A DNA stretch of 24,637 bases from positions 1 through 24,637 of IMG/VR virus record IMGVR_UViG_3300020394_001828, one strand, 5' to 3'. A program made the position numbers and the translations under genes. Positions 1 to 8,701 of this stretch are shown here, one piece after another. Under the pieces are notes generated by a model. That model was not told the DNA's origin, made no database searches, and saw only the letters and a program-made list of their open reading frames with translations. This DNA is from a virus. Each line of letters opens with the position of its first letter. The stretch's first letter is position 1.

Positions 1-16
1 TTTTTAAATTTTATAT

Positions 17-1000
17 TTACCACATATTATCCAGGATAAGTGTCTTAAGTAATTCAATTTTGTAGGCGCCCCTTAAACCAGAATTAATTGCTTGAAAGTC
101 AACATCCAAATATTTACAAAATTCTGTTAGGACTGCATTGTGAGTACTCCACGCTTCACTATATTTTTCAAGAGTTTCTTTTGAATCCGGGTTTTCATTA
201 TATTCTGCTTCTAATGAATAAAGTTCGTCGGTTTTTTCAATAAAATATTTTAAAAATCTAGATAAATCTTGGCTACTATTATATAAATCTTCGGAATTTT
301 CATTATTATTTAATATTTTATATAAATCATCTCTTTCTATTGAAGTAACTTTTTTTAATTTTTGAAATATTCTAAGCTTAGGGCTATTATAATCCTCAGA
401 AAAACCTACCGGGTTATTTAAATATTCTTGAAGTTCAGCTTGCGTGTTTAAAAATTTATCTGCGAGTCTTATACTACCATCTTCATCTTCTATATTATCT
501 TCATAAGAAGCTATTGGTCCTTTTCCAGTTTTGTTTTTTAATAAAGCTTTAAACAATTCAGGTAAAGGATTACCTCCTTGTGCAAGGAATTCTGCTTCTT
601 TTTGAGTTATACCTAATAAAGCAGCTATCCCTTCAATGTTATTTCGGCTTAATTCTTTTCTTGTTCTATATAATATTTCTTTTTTATTTTCTTTACTATC
701 GTTTTTTGTATTTATTTCTGTTCTATTAGCAATATTATCTAATACGCCAGAAGAATCATTTATTCCTAAACTTTGTACTGATATTCCTAGTAATCCTGCA
801 ACTATGCCTGTTAATAAGAACCTCTCTAATTTAGAGGTTGATTTAGTAAAATTTTTAATTGAATTAACAATTTCTGGTATACCTTCATTGAGTTCATTAT
901 TTTCTAATAATTCAACATATAGTAATTCTAAAATCTTCTGTTCTTCTATTTCGTTAAGGTAATTCCTTATATAACTTGTTAATAATACTTTTTGTGACAT
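17..1000 (-). CDS. Hypothetical protein, 327 aa, one hydrophobic segment
   Basis: I do not recognise this protein. Residues 1-60 look helical and acidic. Residues 61-80 (around FLLTGIVAGLLG) form one hydrophobic stretch that could cross or insert into a membrane. After a polar linker (about 85-115) comes a helical segment at 121-141 that looks like a small DNA-binding or packing helix pair (GIAALLGITQKEAEFL), then a long charged, helical C-terminal half. There is no signal peptide, Cys motif or nucleotide-binding motif. The start at 1000 has an AAGGAA sequence about 10 bases upstream. It is the last gene of the window, 37 bp after the ClpP-like gene, so it may belong to the same transcript. 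It could be a virion or membrane-associated phage protein; function unknown. Confidence 0.8.
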   Translation of the reverse strand: MSQKVLLTSYIRNYLNEIEEQKILELLYVELLENNELNEGIPEIVNSIKNFTKSTSKLERFLLTGIVAGLLGISVQSLGINDSSGVLDNIANRTEINTKNDSKENKKEILYRTRKELSRNNIEGIAALLGITQKEAEFLAQGGNPLPELFKALLKNKTGKGPIASYEDNIEDEDGSIRLADKFLNTQAELQEYLNNPVGFSEDYNSPKLRIFQKLKKVTSIERDDLYKILNNNENSEDLYNSSQDLSRFLKYFIEKTDELYSLEAEYNENPDSKETLEKYSEAWSTHNAVLTEFCKYLDVDFQAINSGLRGAYKIELLKTLILDNMW

Positions 1001-1037
1001 GTGAACATATTCCTTTTTTATATATATATGTTCTTGT

Positions 1038-1643
1038 TTATACTAATTCTATTTCTACTTTCACTGTAGTTTTGATATCTGGCAATCTTATTTGTTGAAT
1101 TATATTGTGGTCTTTTGCCTCTTGTGCTTCTAAAAACCAATCAGCGTGACCTTTATCATGAATTAAATTTAAGAAATAATCATCTGGTTTACAACAGTTT
1201 CTAGCCATCATAGTGTACAATTTTTTATTTAATCTTTCAGATTCTCTAGCATCCGCCTTTAGTTCTTCAACTTTACCAAAAGCGCTGGAGGAAACGTCGT
1301 GAATCATCAATACAGAGTCTTTATCCATAAAACGTAATCCTTCTTCTCCGAAAGAAGAAAGAATAGCGCCACATGACATTGCCTTACCTTTTACTATTGT
1401 AGCTACCGGGATTTTTGAAGCTTTAATAGAGGCTATCATAGATAATAATGCATATGCTTGCCCTCCAAAAGAATCAATAATTACAGGAACAACTTTTTGT
1501 CCTGTGTTTTGTGCAGAACTCATTAGTAAAGAGAATTCATTTGCCTGTTCTTCATTGAAATCATTAACAATAATCACAACAGGTTCATTATGAAGTTCCA
1601 GTTCTTTAATGTTAGGAGATATATCTAAAATATAATTAATCAT
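1038..1643 (-). CDS. ClpP-like (S14 family) serine protease, 201 aa
   Basis: This is a ClpP-fold serine peptidase of about the usual length (E. coli ClpP is ~207 aa). The catalytic triad is visible: Ser90 in GKAMSCGA, His115 in SVLMIHD and Asp168 in GHADWF. The oxyanion-hole glycines lie in DSFGG (57-61). Spacing of Ser to His (25) equals that of E. coli ClpP. The C-terminal EAQEAKDHNII matches the family's EAxEyGLVD region. The start at 1643 has AAGGA seven bases upstream. It sits directly after the ribonucleotide reductase genes rather than beside capsid genes. Phage ClpP-like enzymes can be head-maturation proteases or regulators that work with host Clp ATPases; the context does not decide. 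No propeptide or ATPase partner gene is visible. Confidence 0.9.
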   Translation of the reverse strand: MINYILDISPNIKELELHNEPVVIIVNDFNEEQANEFSLLMSSAQNTGQKVVPVIIDSFGGQAYALLSMIASIKASKIPVATIVKGKAMSCGAILSSFGEEGLRFMDKDSVLMIHDVSSSAFGKVEELKADARESERLNKKLYTMMARNCCKPDDYFLNLIHDKGHADWFLEAQEAKDHNIIQQIRLPDIKTTVKVEIELV

Positions 1644-1701
1644 TTTTTTCCTTATTTTACTATAATAATTATTTTAATATAAAACATAAAAAAATATAAT
1701 A

Positions 1702-2670
1702 TTAATTATCATAAGCTTCCCAACCCCAAGAATTTCCTGACATTCCGTCCGCATTATAATCTGTAACTGTTCCTTCAAAAAAGTTTTTAAAACTATCTCC
1801 GTTTATAATCCAGTCGATCCATCCTAAAGGATTGTTTTTTACCTTGAAATTAGGTTTAAGACCTAGCTGGATTAGACGTCTGTCAGCTAAATAACGAATA
1901 TATTGTTTAACCTCTTCTTTATTTAAGCCTTCAATAGAGCCTAGTTCATATGCTAAATCAATTACTTTATCTTCTAGTTTTACTGCTTTTCTATACATTT
2001 TATAAATTTGTTTTTTAAAGTCATCATTAACTATTCTAGGATGTTCTTTAACATATTCTCTAAAAAGTTTTGTCATTCCTTGAACATGCATTGTTTCATC
2101 TCTAATACTCCATTCAACAATTTCACACATTCCTTTCATTTTTCCAAATCTTTGATAATTTAGTAACATAACAAATGCTGAAAATAGACTCATTCCTTCA
2201 TTGCAGGCAGACTGTGCAAGTGATAGGCCTAAGCCTTTTTTAGTACTTACATCGTTTTGCTGCATAAATTCTATTTTATCAGACATTTCTTTATACTCTA
2301 AAAAAGCACTATATTCTTCTTCTGGTAGGCCTAGAGTGTCATTAAGAAGAGCATAACTACGTTGATGTGTTCCTTCTCGGTTTGCAAAGCTTAATAACAT
2401 ACTTCTAATTTCGTTATTTTTAAATTTAGGTATGAATAAATCACAATAATTGCCTCCGACTTGAACATCACTTTGAGTAAAGAGTCTAAGAATCTGTGTT
2501 ATGTGATTTTTTTCTTCTTTAGATATTTTTCCACCTTTCCATTGATTTACATCTTCTTGTAATTTTGCTTCCCAGCTACCCCAATGAATTTTTTCATGAC
2601 TTTCAGCAATTTCCATTGCCCACGCGTATTTAAACGGTTTATAAGTTGTATTATATTTTAGTAGTGACAT
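1702..2670 (-). CDS. nrdB: Class I ribonucleotide reductase beta subunit (NrdB), 322 aa
   Basis: The radical-generating small subunit of aerobic ribonucleotide reductase pairs with the alpha subunit to reduce ribonucleotides to deoxyribonucleotides. The di-iron ligands can be read in order: Asp68, Glu99 and His102 (EGTHQRSY), Glu158 (CNEGMS), Glu192 and His195 (RDETMH). Tyr106, four residues after His102, is at the position of the tyrosyl radical (Tyr122 in E. coli). The length is slightly under the E. coli 376 aa. The C-terminal tail ends SGNSWGWEAYDN; its Trp and Tyr may serve the alpha-beta docking and electron path. It follows the alpha gene by 35 bp and an AAGG sequence precedes the ATG. 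No ligand is missing, so the enzyme should be active. Confidence 0.96.
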   Translation of the reverse strand: MSLLKYNTTYKPFKYAWAMEIAESHEKIHWGSWEAKLQEDVNQWKGGKISKEEKNHITQILRLFTQSDVQVGGNYCDLFIPKFKNNEIRSMLLSFANREGTHQRSYALLNDTLGLPEEEYSAFLEYKEMSDKIEFMQQNDVSTKKGLGLSLAQSACNEGMSLFSAFVMLLNYQRFGKMKGMCEIVEWSIRDETMHVQGMTKLFREYVKEHPRIVNDDFKKQIYKMYRKAVKLEDKVIDLAYELGSIEGLNKEEVKQYIRYLADRRLIQLGLKPNFKVKNNPLGWIDWIINGDSFKNFFEGTVTDYNADGMSGNSWGWEAYDN

Positions 2671-2705
2671 TTTTTAACCTTTATAAAATGTTTGTATAAT
2701 ATTAT

Positions 2706-4514
2706 TTATCCTTGACAGCTTAAACATTCGTCAGGATCTGAAAAGTCTTTTAGTTTATCTTGTTCTACTTTTTGACTTACTTTTTCTGCAGAAGCACCTG
2801 CATTTGTTCTTAAGTAATATAAACCTTTTAACTTCTTTTTCCATGCTCTTATATGAATAGAATTTACAATTGATTTGTCTGTTCCTGCCGGGAAGAATAA
2901 ATTAACACTTTGCCCTTGACAAACATGTTCTTGTCTATCCCCTGCGTGATCAATAATCCAACGTTGATCTAACTCAAAAGCTGTTTTAAAAACTTTTTTA
3001 TGCCAATCAGACATATATTCTAAATTTTGAACTGAGCCTTCATTTAAAATAATAGACTTCCATTGTTCTTGACACCAGATATTTCTCCAGTTTTCTCCTT
3101 TTTTATTTTTTTCTTCAACTACAATTTCAGAATATTCTTGTAATATTTTTTCTAAATAAGGATTTTTAACCAAATAAGAACCAACACGTGTACGATGTGT
3201 ATATGCGTTTGACTTCCAAGGTTCAATTGAAGGAGAAGTTCCAGCAATGATAGAAGAGTTAGCATTAGGTGCTATAGCTAAAAGATGAGCATTTCTAACA
3301 CCCGAACCTACACCATCAGGACACTCTCCTTTTTGTAAAGCTAAAGAATTAGTTTTTTCATAAGCTTTTTCTTTTATATCCTTAAATACTTTTCTATTAA
3401 TACTAACAGCCATGGCTGACTCAAAAGGTATGTTATTTTTTTGCAAATAAGCATGAAATCCCATAGCACCTAAGCCTAAACTTCTTTCTGATTTTGCTGA
3501 TTTTATAGCTCTATGAAGCGTCTTAGGGGCGTTTTCAACAAAGTATGTAATTACATTATCAAGATATTCAATTAAATCACCGACTATTTCAGTGTTTTTC
3601 CATTCATCATACTTTTCAATATTAAGTGAACTCAAACAACAAACAGCACTTCTTTCTGAAGACGTTGCCAAATGAATTTCATTGCATAAATTACTGCCAT
3701 AAATCTTTAAACCTAAATCTTTTTGAAATTGTGGTAAATGTCTATTAGCTTCATCGATAAAATTAATATATGGTTCTCCTGTTCTAAATCTAACCTGAAG
3801 TATTCTTTGCCATAATTTTCTTGCGTCTATAGTATCTCTAACAGAATTGTCGTTAGGATCAATTAAATTCCATGAATTACCTTTAACTACTGCTTCCATA
3901 AATTCGTCTGTTACATTAACAGCATTATTAATATTAAAGCATTTTCTATTAACATCTCCACCTGTTGGTACCCTTATATTGAGAAATTCTATAATGTCAG
4001 GATGAGATATGTCCATATATGCTGCATACGAACCTTTTCTTGTTTTTCCTTGTCTGTATGCTGTCATATCGCTGTCTGCTGTTTTTAAAAAAGGAATTGG
4101 GCCTGGAGAAATCGAGCTATTTGATCTAACGTTTGACCAATGACCGCCTACACCACCACCTTTAACAGACATCCATCTAAGTTCTTCACTGTGTGATATT
4201 AAACCTTCAAGAGAATCATCAACATATGTTAAAAAACACGAAATAGGCAAGCCCATCTTTTTTCCGTCTTTCGAAGGAGCATTTGATAAAATTGGACTAC
4301 TAAACATAAACCAACCTTTTGAGGCATAATCATATATTCTTTGAGCTAATTCTATATTATTATCAGAAAAGGCAAAAGCAGCCCGAGCAAAACTTTCTTG
4401 AGGTGATTCTTCATTTTCATTCATATAATAATCTTTCAACAAGTTTTTTGAAAAATCATTTAAAAAATTGTCTCTATTTAAATCTATTGTTATACCGTAA
4501 CACTTATTTTTCAT
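2706..4514 (-). CDS. nrdA: Class I ribonucleotide reductase alpha subunit (NrdA), 602 aa
   Basis: The catalytic large subunit of ribonucleotide reductase. Active-site residues align with E. coli NrdA: Cys93 (PISCF, equals C225), Asn275-Cys277-Glu279 (SNLCNEI, equals N437/C439/E441), Cys292 (equals C462) and the tyrosine pair Tyr566-Tyr567 (GLYYLRT). The C-terminal CLSC (597-600) is the thiol relay reduced by thioredoxin or glutaredoxin. At 602 aa it is much shorter than the ~760 aa of E. coli. The missing part is the N-terminal ATP-cone, so dATP feedback at the overall activity site should be absent. The gene follows the dUTPase gene by 18 bp and precedes nrdB, forming a dNTP supply cluster. 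AAGG lies upstream of the ATG at 4514. Confidence 0.96.
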   Translation of the reverse strand: MKNKCYGITIDLNRDNFLNDFSKNLLKDYYMNENEESPQESFARAAFAFSDNNIELAQRIYDYASKGWFMFSSPILSNAPSKDGKKMGLPISCFLTYVDDSLEGLISHSEELRWMSVKGGGVGGHWSNVRSNSSISPGPIPFLKTADSDMTAYRQGKTRKGSYAAYMDISHPDIIEFLNIRVPTGGDVNRKCFNINNAVNVTDEFMEAVVKGNSWNLIDPNDNSVRDTIDARKLWQRILQVRFRTGEPYINFIDEANRHLPQFQKDLGLKIYGSNLCNEIHLATSSERSAVCCLSSLNIEKYDEWKNTEIVGDLIEYLDNVITYFVENAPKTLHRAIKSAKSERSLGLGAMGFHAYLQKNNIPFESAMAVSINRKVFKDIKEKAYEKTNSLALQKGECPDGVGSGVRNAHLLAIAPNANSSIIAGTSPSIEPWKSNAYTHRTRVGSYLVKNPYLEKILQEYSEIVVEEKNKKGENWRNIWCQEQWKSIILNEGSVQNLEYMSDWHKKVFKTAFELDQRWIIDHAGDRQEHVCQGQSVNLFFPAGTDKSIVNSIHIRAWKKKLKGLYYLRTNAGASAEKVSQKVEQDKLKDFSDPDECLSCQG

Positions 4515-4532
4515 ATAAATACCTTAATTAAT

Positions 4533-5018
4533 TTAATTTGAACTTCCAATTTTTCCTTTTTTCCTGGAAGATGCTTGTGTTAAAGATAAATATTCATTTT
4601 CGCTTAATTCATTGTAATGATTATCACATTTAACAACAACAATTTGGACTGGAAGTCTCTCGCCGTGTTTAATAGTAAATACCTGTGAGCTTAAGTTAAC
4701 TAAATTTACAAATATTTCGTCAGTGTATCCTGCGTCTATTACACCTGCTCTAACTTTTAAAGGTGTTTTAACAATAGATCCTCTTTCTTTAATATAAGCT
4801 ACATAATCTTTATTTAAAGATAAATGTAATCCTGTTGGTATTAATGTTTTTTTATAATCTTCAAAAGTCAAGCTTTTAACTGGTAATAATTCTATATCTG
4901 AACCGGTGTTGTATAAATCTAATCCTGCGCTTTCTCCACCGTAAGCAGGAAGATACTCTTCTACATTGTTTTCTTTTAGTATTTTTTTAAGTTCACTATT
5001 ACAAAATATATTAATCAT
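4533..5018 (-). CDS. dut: dUTP diphosphatase (trimeric dUTPase), 161 aa
   Basis: It hydrolyses dUTP to dUMP and diphosphate, keeping uracil out of DNA and feeding thymidylate synthesis. The five trimeric dUTPase motifs are in order: I SAGLDLY (30-36), II ERGSIVKT (78-85, usually PRSGLA), III RAGVIDAGYTDEI (90-102, with the catalytic Asp of VIDAGY), IV GERLPVQIVV (119-128) and V RKKGKIGSS (152-160). Motifs II and V are divergent: the phenylalanine of the usual RGxxGFGSTG that stacks on uracil appears as Ile157. The ATG overlaps the end of the helicase gene by 8 bases, suggesting translational coupling; only a weak AAAGAAG precedes it. The identity is clear, but kinetics may differ from the norm. 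Confidence 0.93.
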   Translation of the reverse strand: MINIFCNSELKKILKENNVEEYLPAYGGESAGLDLYNTGSDIELLPVKSLTFEDYKKTLIPTGLHLSLNKDYVAYIKERGSIVKTPLKVRAGVIDAGYTDEIFVNLVNLSSQVFTIKHGERLPVQIVVVKCDNHYNELSENEYLSLTQASSRKKGKIGSSN

Positions 5019-6390
5019 CTTCTTTATTATTTACTTCTTTCCATTTTTTCTTTAATAAATTTTTCATGTCACTTTGATCTTGTTTAACTGCTTCATTAAG
5101 AGTTAATTCAGTTTCATCCAATATTTCAAACTTAGATTTAGAAGTATCAATTTTAATTGGAAATAATAACCCGTCTCTTCCTGCACGATTTTTAGCAACA
5201 AATATTCTACCAGAGCCATCAGACTTTTCCATCGGTTTTCTACTAATTGACAAAACAATATCTGCAACTTGAGCTTTACCGTAAGCCTCAGACATATTTT
5301 CTAAACCAACAATATCAGATTTAGATGAATCTCTATTTGCTTGAGAAGCTGTCCAGATAGGAATATTCATATCAACAGCAAGATTTCTTAATTCTGTATA
5401 TATTAATTTTAATTCATGTCTTAAAGAATCATATGCCCTTGTAGATTTCATAACATCAGCGTAATCTACTACAACTAATCCGGGCTTTATCCCTTTTAAT
5501 ATTAATTTTTCTATGTGATTTCTAATTGTTACGACTGAAGCTGAACCGGTTGGATATTCTTTAATAACTAGCCTACCTAGTTCCATATCTTTGTATTTTT
5601 CTATTACTTCTTCTTTTCTTTCAATTATCTCATTAGAAGGAATATTACAAAGATTAGAATCGTATCTTTTTCCTGTTTCATGTTCTGAAAGTTCGAAAGT
5701 ATAATGTACGACATTTTTACCTGCCTTCATAGCTGCACAACCCATTGCAACTAAAAAGTGAGATTTACCAACTCCCGTATTTGCAGTAATTACTCCAATT
5801 TCACCTTTTCCTAAACCGCCTCTTAATATATCTTTTTGATCTAATCTTTTTAGTCCTGTAGGACAGACTTGTCTATTAATTTGAACAAATCGGGCTTCAA
5901 TGTCTTCAAAGAAATCATGACCGGTAGAACTTGGTAAACCTACGGAAACTGCTTCTTTCATAATGTTTAAAACTGATTCGTATTTTTCTGTTTGTATTAA
6001 TTCAACAGATTTTTCTAGAGCCTCTCTAAAAGCTTGTTTTTTACAAAATTCTAAAGACTTGTCTTTTACATATTCAAGATCACACATATCCGGATTGGAT
6101 TTCATTCTATGTAAATATTCAATTATCTGGTCTTTTAATAAGGCATCGCTAGACTTACTTAGATCATCTTTAATAATAGTTATTAAAATAGTCATAGTAG
6201 GAAAAGTTTTATACTTATGATAATAAGAAAAGTATTTCTCAGTAAGAAAAGTTAAATATTTTAAGTCAAAATAATCTGGAGATATTACTTCAATTATCTG
6301 AGCAGACCATATAGGGTCAGATAACATTGATTGGAAAACTTTTTCTTGAAAAGACTTTCCAAATTTAGAAAAATTTTTATTTGAATTCAT
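5011..6390 (-). CDS. Replicative DNA helicase, DnaB / T4 gp41 type, 459 aa
   Basis: A hexameric replicative helicase that unwinds DNA ahead of the polymerase. The N-terminal ~150 residues are helical and fit a DnaB-N or gp41-N domain. The RecA-like ATPase domain follows, with Walker A ANTGVGKS (203-210), Walker B LVVVDYADV (305-313, Asp309) and a sensor-type motif TASQANR (348-353). VAKNRAGRDG (398-407) carries arginines in the place of the DnaB arginine finger region. The C-terminal tail is charged. Length fits the family (gp41 475 aa, DnaB 471 aa). No primase domain is fused and none is encoded in the window. AGGA lies nine bases before the ATG, and a promoter-like sequence lies in the 97-bp spacer upstream. 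It overlaps the dUTPase gene by 8 bases. Confidence 0.93.
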   Translation of the reverse strand: MNSNKNFSKFGKSFQEKVFQSMLSDPIWSAQIIEVISPDYFDLKYLTFLTEKYFSYYHKYKTFPTMTILITIIKDDLSKSSDALLKDQIIEYLHRMKSNPDMCDLEYVKDKSLEFCKKQAFREALEKSVELIQTEKYESVLNIMKEAVSVGLPSSTGHDFFEDIEARFVQINRQVCPTGLKRLDQKDILRGGLGKGEIGVITANTGVGKSHFLVAMGCAAMKAGKNVVHYTFELSEHETGKRYDSNLCNIPSNEIIERKEEVIEKYKDMELGRLVIKEYPTGSASVVTIRNHIEKLILKGIKPGLVVVDYADVMKSTRAYDSLRHELKLIYTELRNLAVDMNIPIWTASQANRDSSKSDIVGLENMSEAYGKAQVADIVLSISRKPMEKSDGSGRIFVAKNRAGRDGLLFPIKIDTSKSKFEILDETELTLNEAVKQDQSDMKNLLKKKWKEVNNKEDD

Positions 6391-6437
6391 TTATTTTCCT
6401 ATATTAATTTTTTAAATGTTTTTCGTATTTCAATAAT

Positions 6438-6467
6438 ATTATATTAAAGGTTAAATTAAATTTACAT
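6438..6467 (-). promoter_or_regulatory. Candidate promoter upstream of the helicase gene
   Basis: On the minus strand ATGTAA (6467-6462) is followed after 18 bp by a perfect TATAAT (6443-6438). The predicted start is near 6431, giving a leader of about 40 bases before the helicase ATG. The box reads TGTAAATTTAA and nearly matches boxes before the SSB and polymerase genes. Against the sigma70 -35 consensus it is weak, so an activator may be needed. In DNA this A+T-rich a TATAAT alone means little; the shared upstream box is the main support. Confidence 0.45.
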
Positions 6468-6487
6468 CATTTATTATTATTTTAAAT

Positions 6488-7438
6488 TCATGTAATATTT
6501 TTTAGAGACATGCAAAAAGCATGAGCATTAAAGTTATTTAATCCTTCTCTATTTAAAGTCTTAAGTATTTCTAATTTTTTTAATTTTTTATCTTTAGATT
6601 CATACTGGTAGTTTATAGCTTTTATTTGAGAAGCGCTTAACATAGCAGAGTCTAAATACATTAATTTCCAATTTTTTTTAATATCAAGCGCGTTTTCTAA
6701 TATTGCTTCATTAAACTTTGAATTAGTGCCAGAAATGACTTCTTCTTCAGTTCTATTAATTATATTTTCTACCGAAACAAAGTCTTCCCTGCTTAATTCT
6801 GGAAAGTTTTTAATTAATTTTTTAAATCCTACACCCTTTGCACCTTTAATTCCATCGCTCTGATCTCCTGCAAAACATCTTGCAGTACAAAAATTAGTAG
6901 GAGATATACCCCACTTTTTTAAAACATAATGCTTGTCAATTAAAGTTTTTTTATTAGGTGACCAAATAATGTTATTTTCATTTATTAGTTGATAATAATC
7001 TTTATCTGAGGTTATTATGATATTTTTGTTATCATTATTTTTTGTTTTACACAGATAAGATATTACGTCATCAGCTTCACAATCTTCAACATATATTTGT
7101 TTAACCGGAGTATTATTTAGTATTTCAATAATAGTTTTAAGCTGATAATTTCTGTTTTCTTCGGTATCAGGTATATCATTATAATAACTTCTATTTAAAG
7201 AAACAGGTCTTCTGCCTTCTTTGTAATTTTTATCAATGCTTCTTCTTCTAGCAGAACCTCTTCCTTCCCAAGCTACAACTACTTCATTAGGATAGAACAT
7301 TTCACTTAAGTTTTTTATATTGTTTAAAAATCCAAATATTCCGCCGCATAAAACACCATTTAATGACCTAGAAGGGTTTGCCGCGAAATGACGCATAAGT
7401 ACATTTAATCCATCAACATATATAACATGTTTTTTCAT
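6488..7438 (-). CDS. 5'-3' exonuclease / flap endonuclease (PolI N-terminal domain type), 316 aa
   Basis: A structure-specific 5' nuclease related to the 5' nuclease domain of PolA, T5 D15 and T4 RNase H, expected to remove RNA primers and flaps. The metal-binding acidic residues are present: Asp9 (YVDGLN), Glu118, Asp119, Glu121, Asp123 and Asp124 (VEDCEADDV), Asp145 and Asp147 (SDKDYYQL), and Asp192 and Asp195 (AGDQSDGIKG). The helix-3-turn-helix DNA grip is GIKGAKGVGFKKL (196-208). A basic arch precedes it (RRRSIDKNYKEGRR). I chose ATG at 7438, preceded by AAGTGA, over an in-frame GTG at 7447 that overlaps the recA stop and has no clear Shine-Dalgarno sequence. The recA stop lies six bases upstream, so coupling is likely. 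Confidence 0.92.
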   Translation of the reverse strand: MKKHVIYVDGLNVLMRHFAANPSRSLNGVLCGGIFGFLNNIKNLSEMFYPNEVVVAWEGRGSARRRSIDKNYKEGRRPVSLNRSYYNDIPDTEENRNYQLKTIIEILNNTPVKQIYVEDCEADDVISYLCKTKNNDNKNIIITSDKDYYQLINENNIIWSPNKKTLIDKHYVLKKWGISPTNFCTARCFAGDQSDGIKGAKGVGFKKLIKNFPELSREDFVSVENIINRTEEEVISGTNSKFNEAILENALDIKKNWKLMYLDSAMLSASQIKAINYQYESKDKKLKKLEILKTLNREGLNNFNAHAFCMSLKNIT

Positions 7439-7443
7439 AATAT

Positions 7444-8664
7444 TCACTTTAACATTTCAAATGCATCACTATCGTCATTTAAAATAGCTTCAGAAATTGC
7501 TTGTACTTCAGAATAACTTTCAGAATCAATATCAGGCTCTTCAATTTCATTTTTTCTGATCATGGCTTTTTCTAATAACATGTCAACATATTGACCGTAT
7601 TCAGGATGATCTACAATTTTATTAAAGTCTGCTTTGTAGAATTTTTTATCTACAATAACTTCGCCTGTATCCATTGTTGAAACTGTTAAGTTTTTCCATG
7701 CGCCTGTTCCACTAACTTCTATATGATAATTATCAATAGTTTCTGGCCCGTTTTTTCTTAATAAATCAAACATTTGTTCGTGCTCTTTAATTCCTTTTCC
7801 AAAATGTATTTCGAAATTACATGTTCTAAACGGTGCTGATACTTTGTTTTTAATAGTTTTTGCTGAAACATTGATACCAATTGGCTCTTTATCTTTATTT
7901 AAGATTTGTGAACCTGCGCCTAATTTAATTCTAACAGAACTGTGAAAAGGTATGGCCATTCCACCAGGAGTTGTAGTAGGATCTCCATACATTACACCTA
8001 CTTTAGTTCTAATTTGATTTAAACAAACCATGAGGACTTTTTCATTGGCAAGAACTCCTGTTATTTTTCGCATACCTTTCGAAATAGCACGTGCCTGAAG
8101 GCCTATGCTTTCCTTATCATAATCTCCTAATAATTCTGCTTTAGGCGCAGTTGCGGCAACAGAGTCCCAAATAATAGTAACAGGTACATCTTTATCCATT
8201 GCTTTAGCTTTAATAATAGTACTTTCTGCAATTGATAAAACTTCTTCAGTACAGTGTGTATCTATATAAACAAACCTTTTTGAAATATCAACTCCTAACA
8301 TCCTAAGATTTTCTATAGAAGTAGCATTTTCTGTGTCTATATAAACAACAATACCTTCCATTTGCTGCGTAGATCTTGCTATTTGAGTTGCAATGTGAGA
8401 TTTACCAATAGAAGGAGGTCCAAATATTTCTACTATTCTACCTTCAGGAAGACCGCCATTTTTTCTGTTTGAAATAATATAATCTAATTGCTTTGAACCA
8501 GTACTAATCCACCTTCTAACATGTGTAGGAGAATCATCTGTGCTTAAATTATAAGCTACCCTGTTGCCTCTTTCTTTGTTTAGCGATTTAATAAGATCAA
8601 TTGTAAAATCATTTGTTAAATCTTCTTTTTCTTTTTTATCTTTTTTTTTTGACTTGCCTGCCAT
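7444..8664 (-). CDS. recA: RecA-family recombinase, 406 aa
   Basis: A strand-exchange protein that forms filaments on ssDNA for recombination-dependent replication and repair. Walker A is GPPSIGKS (82-89), the catalytic Glu is Glu112 in IDTENA, Walker B is TIIWD (163-167), and the L1/L2 region includes NQIRTKVGVMYGDPTTTPGG (216-235). The GIKEHEQMFDLL segment is typical of bacterial RecA. In length and in the L2 TPGG signature it looks closer to bacterial RecA than to T4 UvsX. The N-terminus is very Lys-rich (GKSKKKDKKEKED) and the C-terminus acidic, as in RecA. AAGGA precedes the ATG at 8664. It follows the gp32-like SSB gene, an arrangement that makes sense for the presynaptic complex; a UvsY-like mediator is not seen in the window. 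Confidence 0.94.
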   Translation of the reverse strand: MAGKSKKKDKKEKEDLTNDFTIDLIKSLNKERGNRVAYNLSTDDSPTHVRRWISTGSKQLDYIISNRKNGGLPEGRIVEIFGPPSIGKSHIATQIARSTQQMEGIVVYIDTENATSIENLRMLGVDISKRFVYIDTHCTEEVLSIAESTIIKAKAMDKDVPVTIIWDSVAATAPKAELLGDYDKESIGLQARAISKGMRKITGVLANEKVLMVCLNQIRTKVGVMYGDPTTTPGGMAIPFHSSVRIKLGAGSQILNKDKEPIGINVSAKTIKNKVSAPFRTCNFEIHFGKGIKEHEQMFDLLRKNGPETIDNYHIEVSGTGAWKNLTVSTMDTGEVIVDKKFYKADFNKIVDHPEYGQYVDMLLEKAMIRKNEIEEPDIDSESYSEVQAISEAILNDDSDAFEMLK

Positions 8665-8701
8665 TCATTTTCCTTTTCAATTTAAATATAATTTAATAAT
8701 T

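Noticed and set aside
636-962. 108-aa plus-strand frame opposite the 327-aa gene
   Set aside because: Antisense shadow with Phe/Leu/Ser-rich composition; all supported genes are on the minus strand. The same holds for the plus-strand frames at 4319-4531, 5963-6220, 13884-14267, 17583-17846, 18048-18236, 20160-20399, 20561-20797, 21081-21323 and 23250-23453.
7439-7447. GTG start for the 5' nuclease at 7447
   Set aside because: No Shine-Dalgarno sequence at a suitable distance, and the extra residues (MNI) precede the usual family start; the ATG at 7438 has AAGTGA upstream. The choice is not certain.
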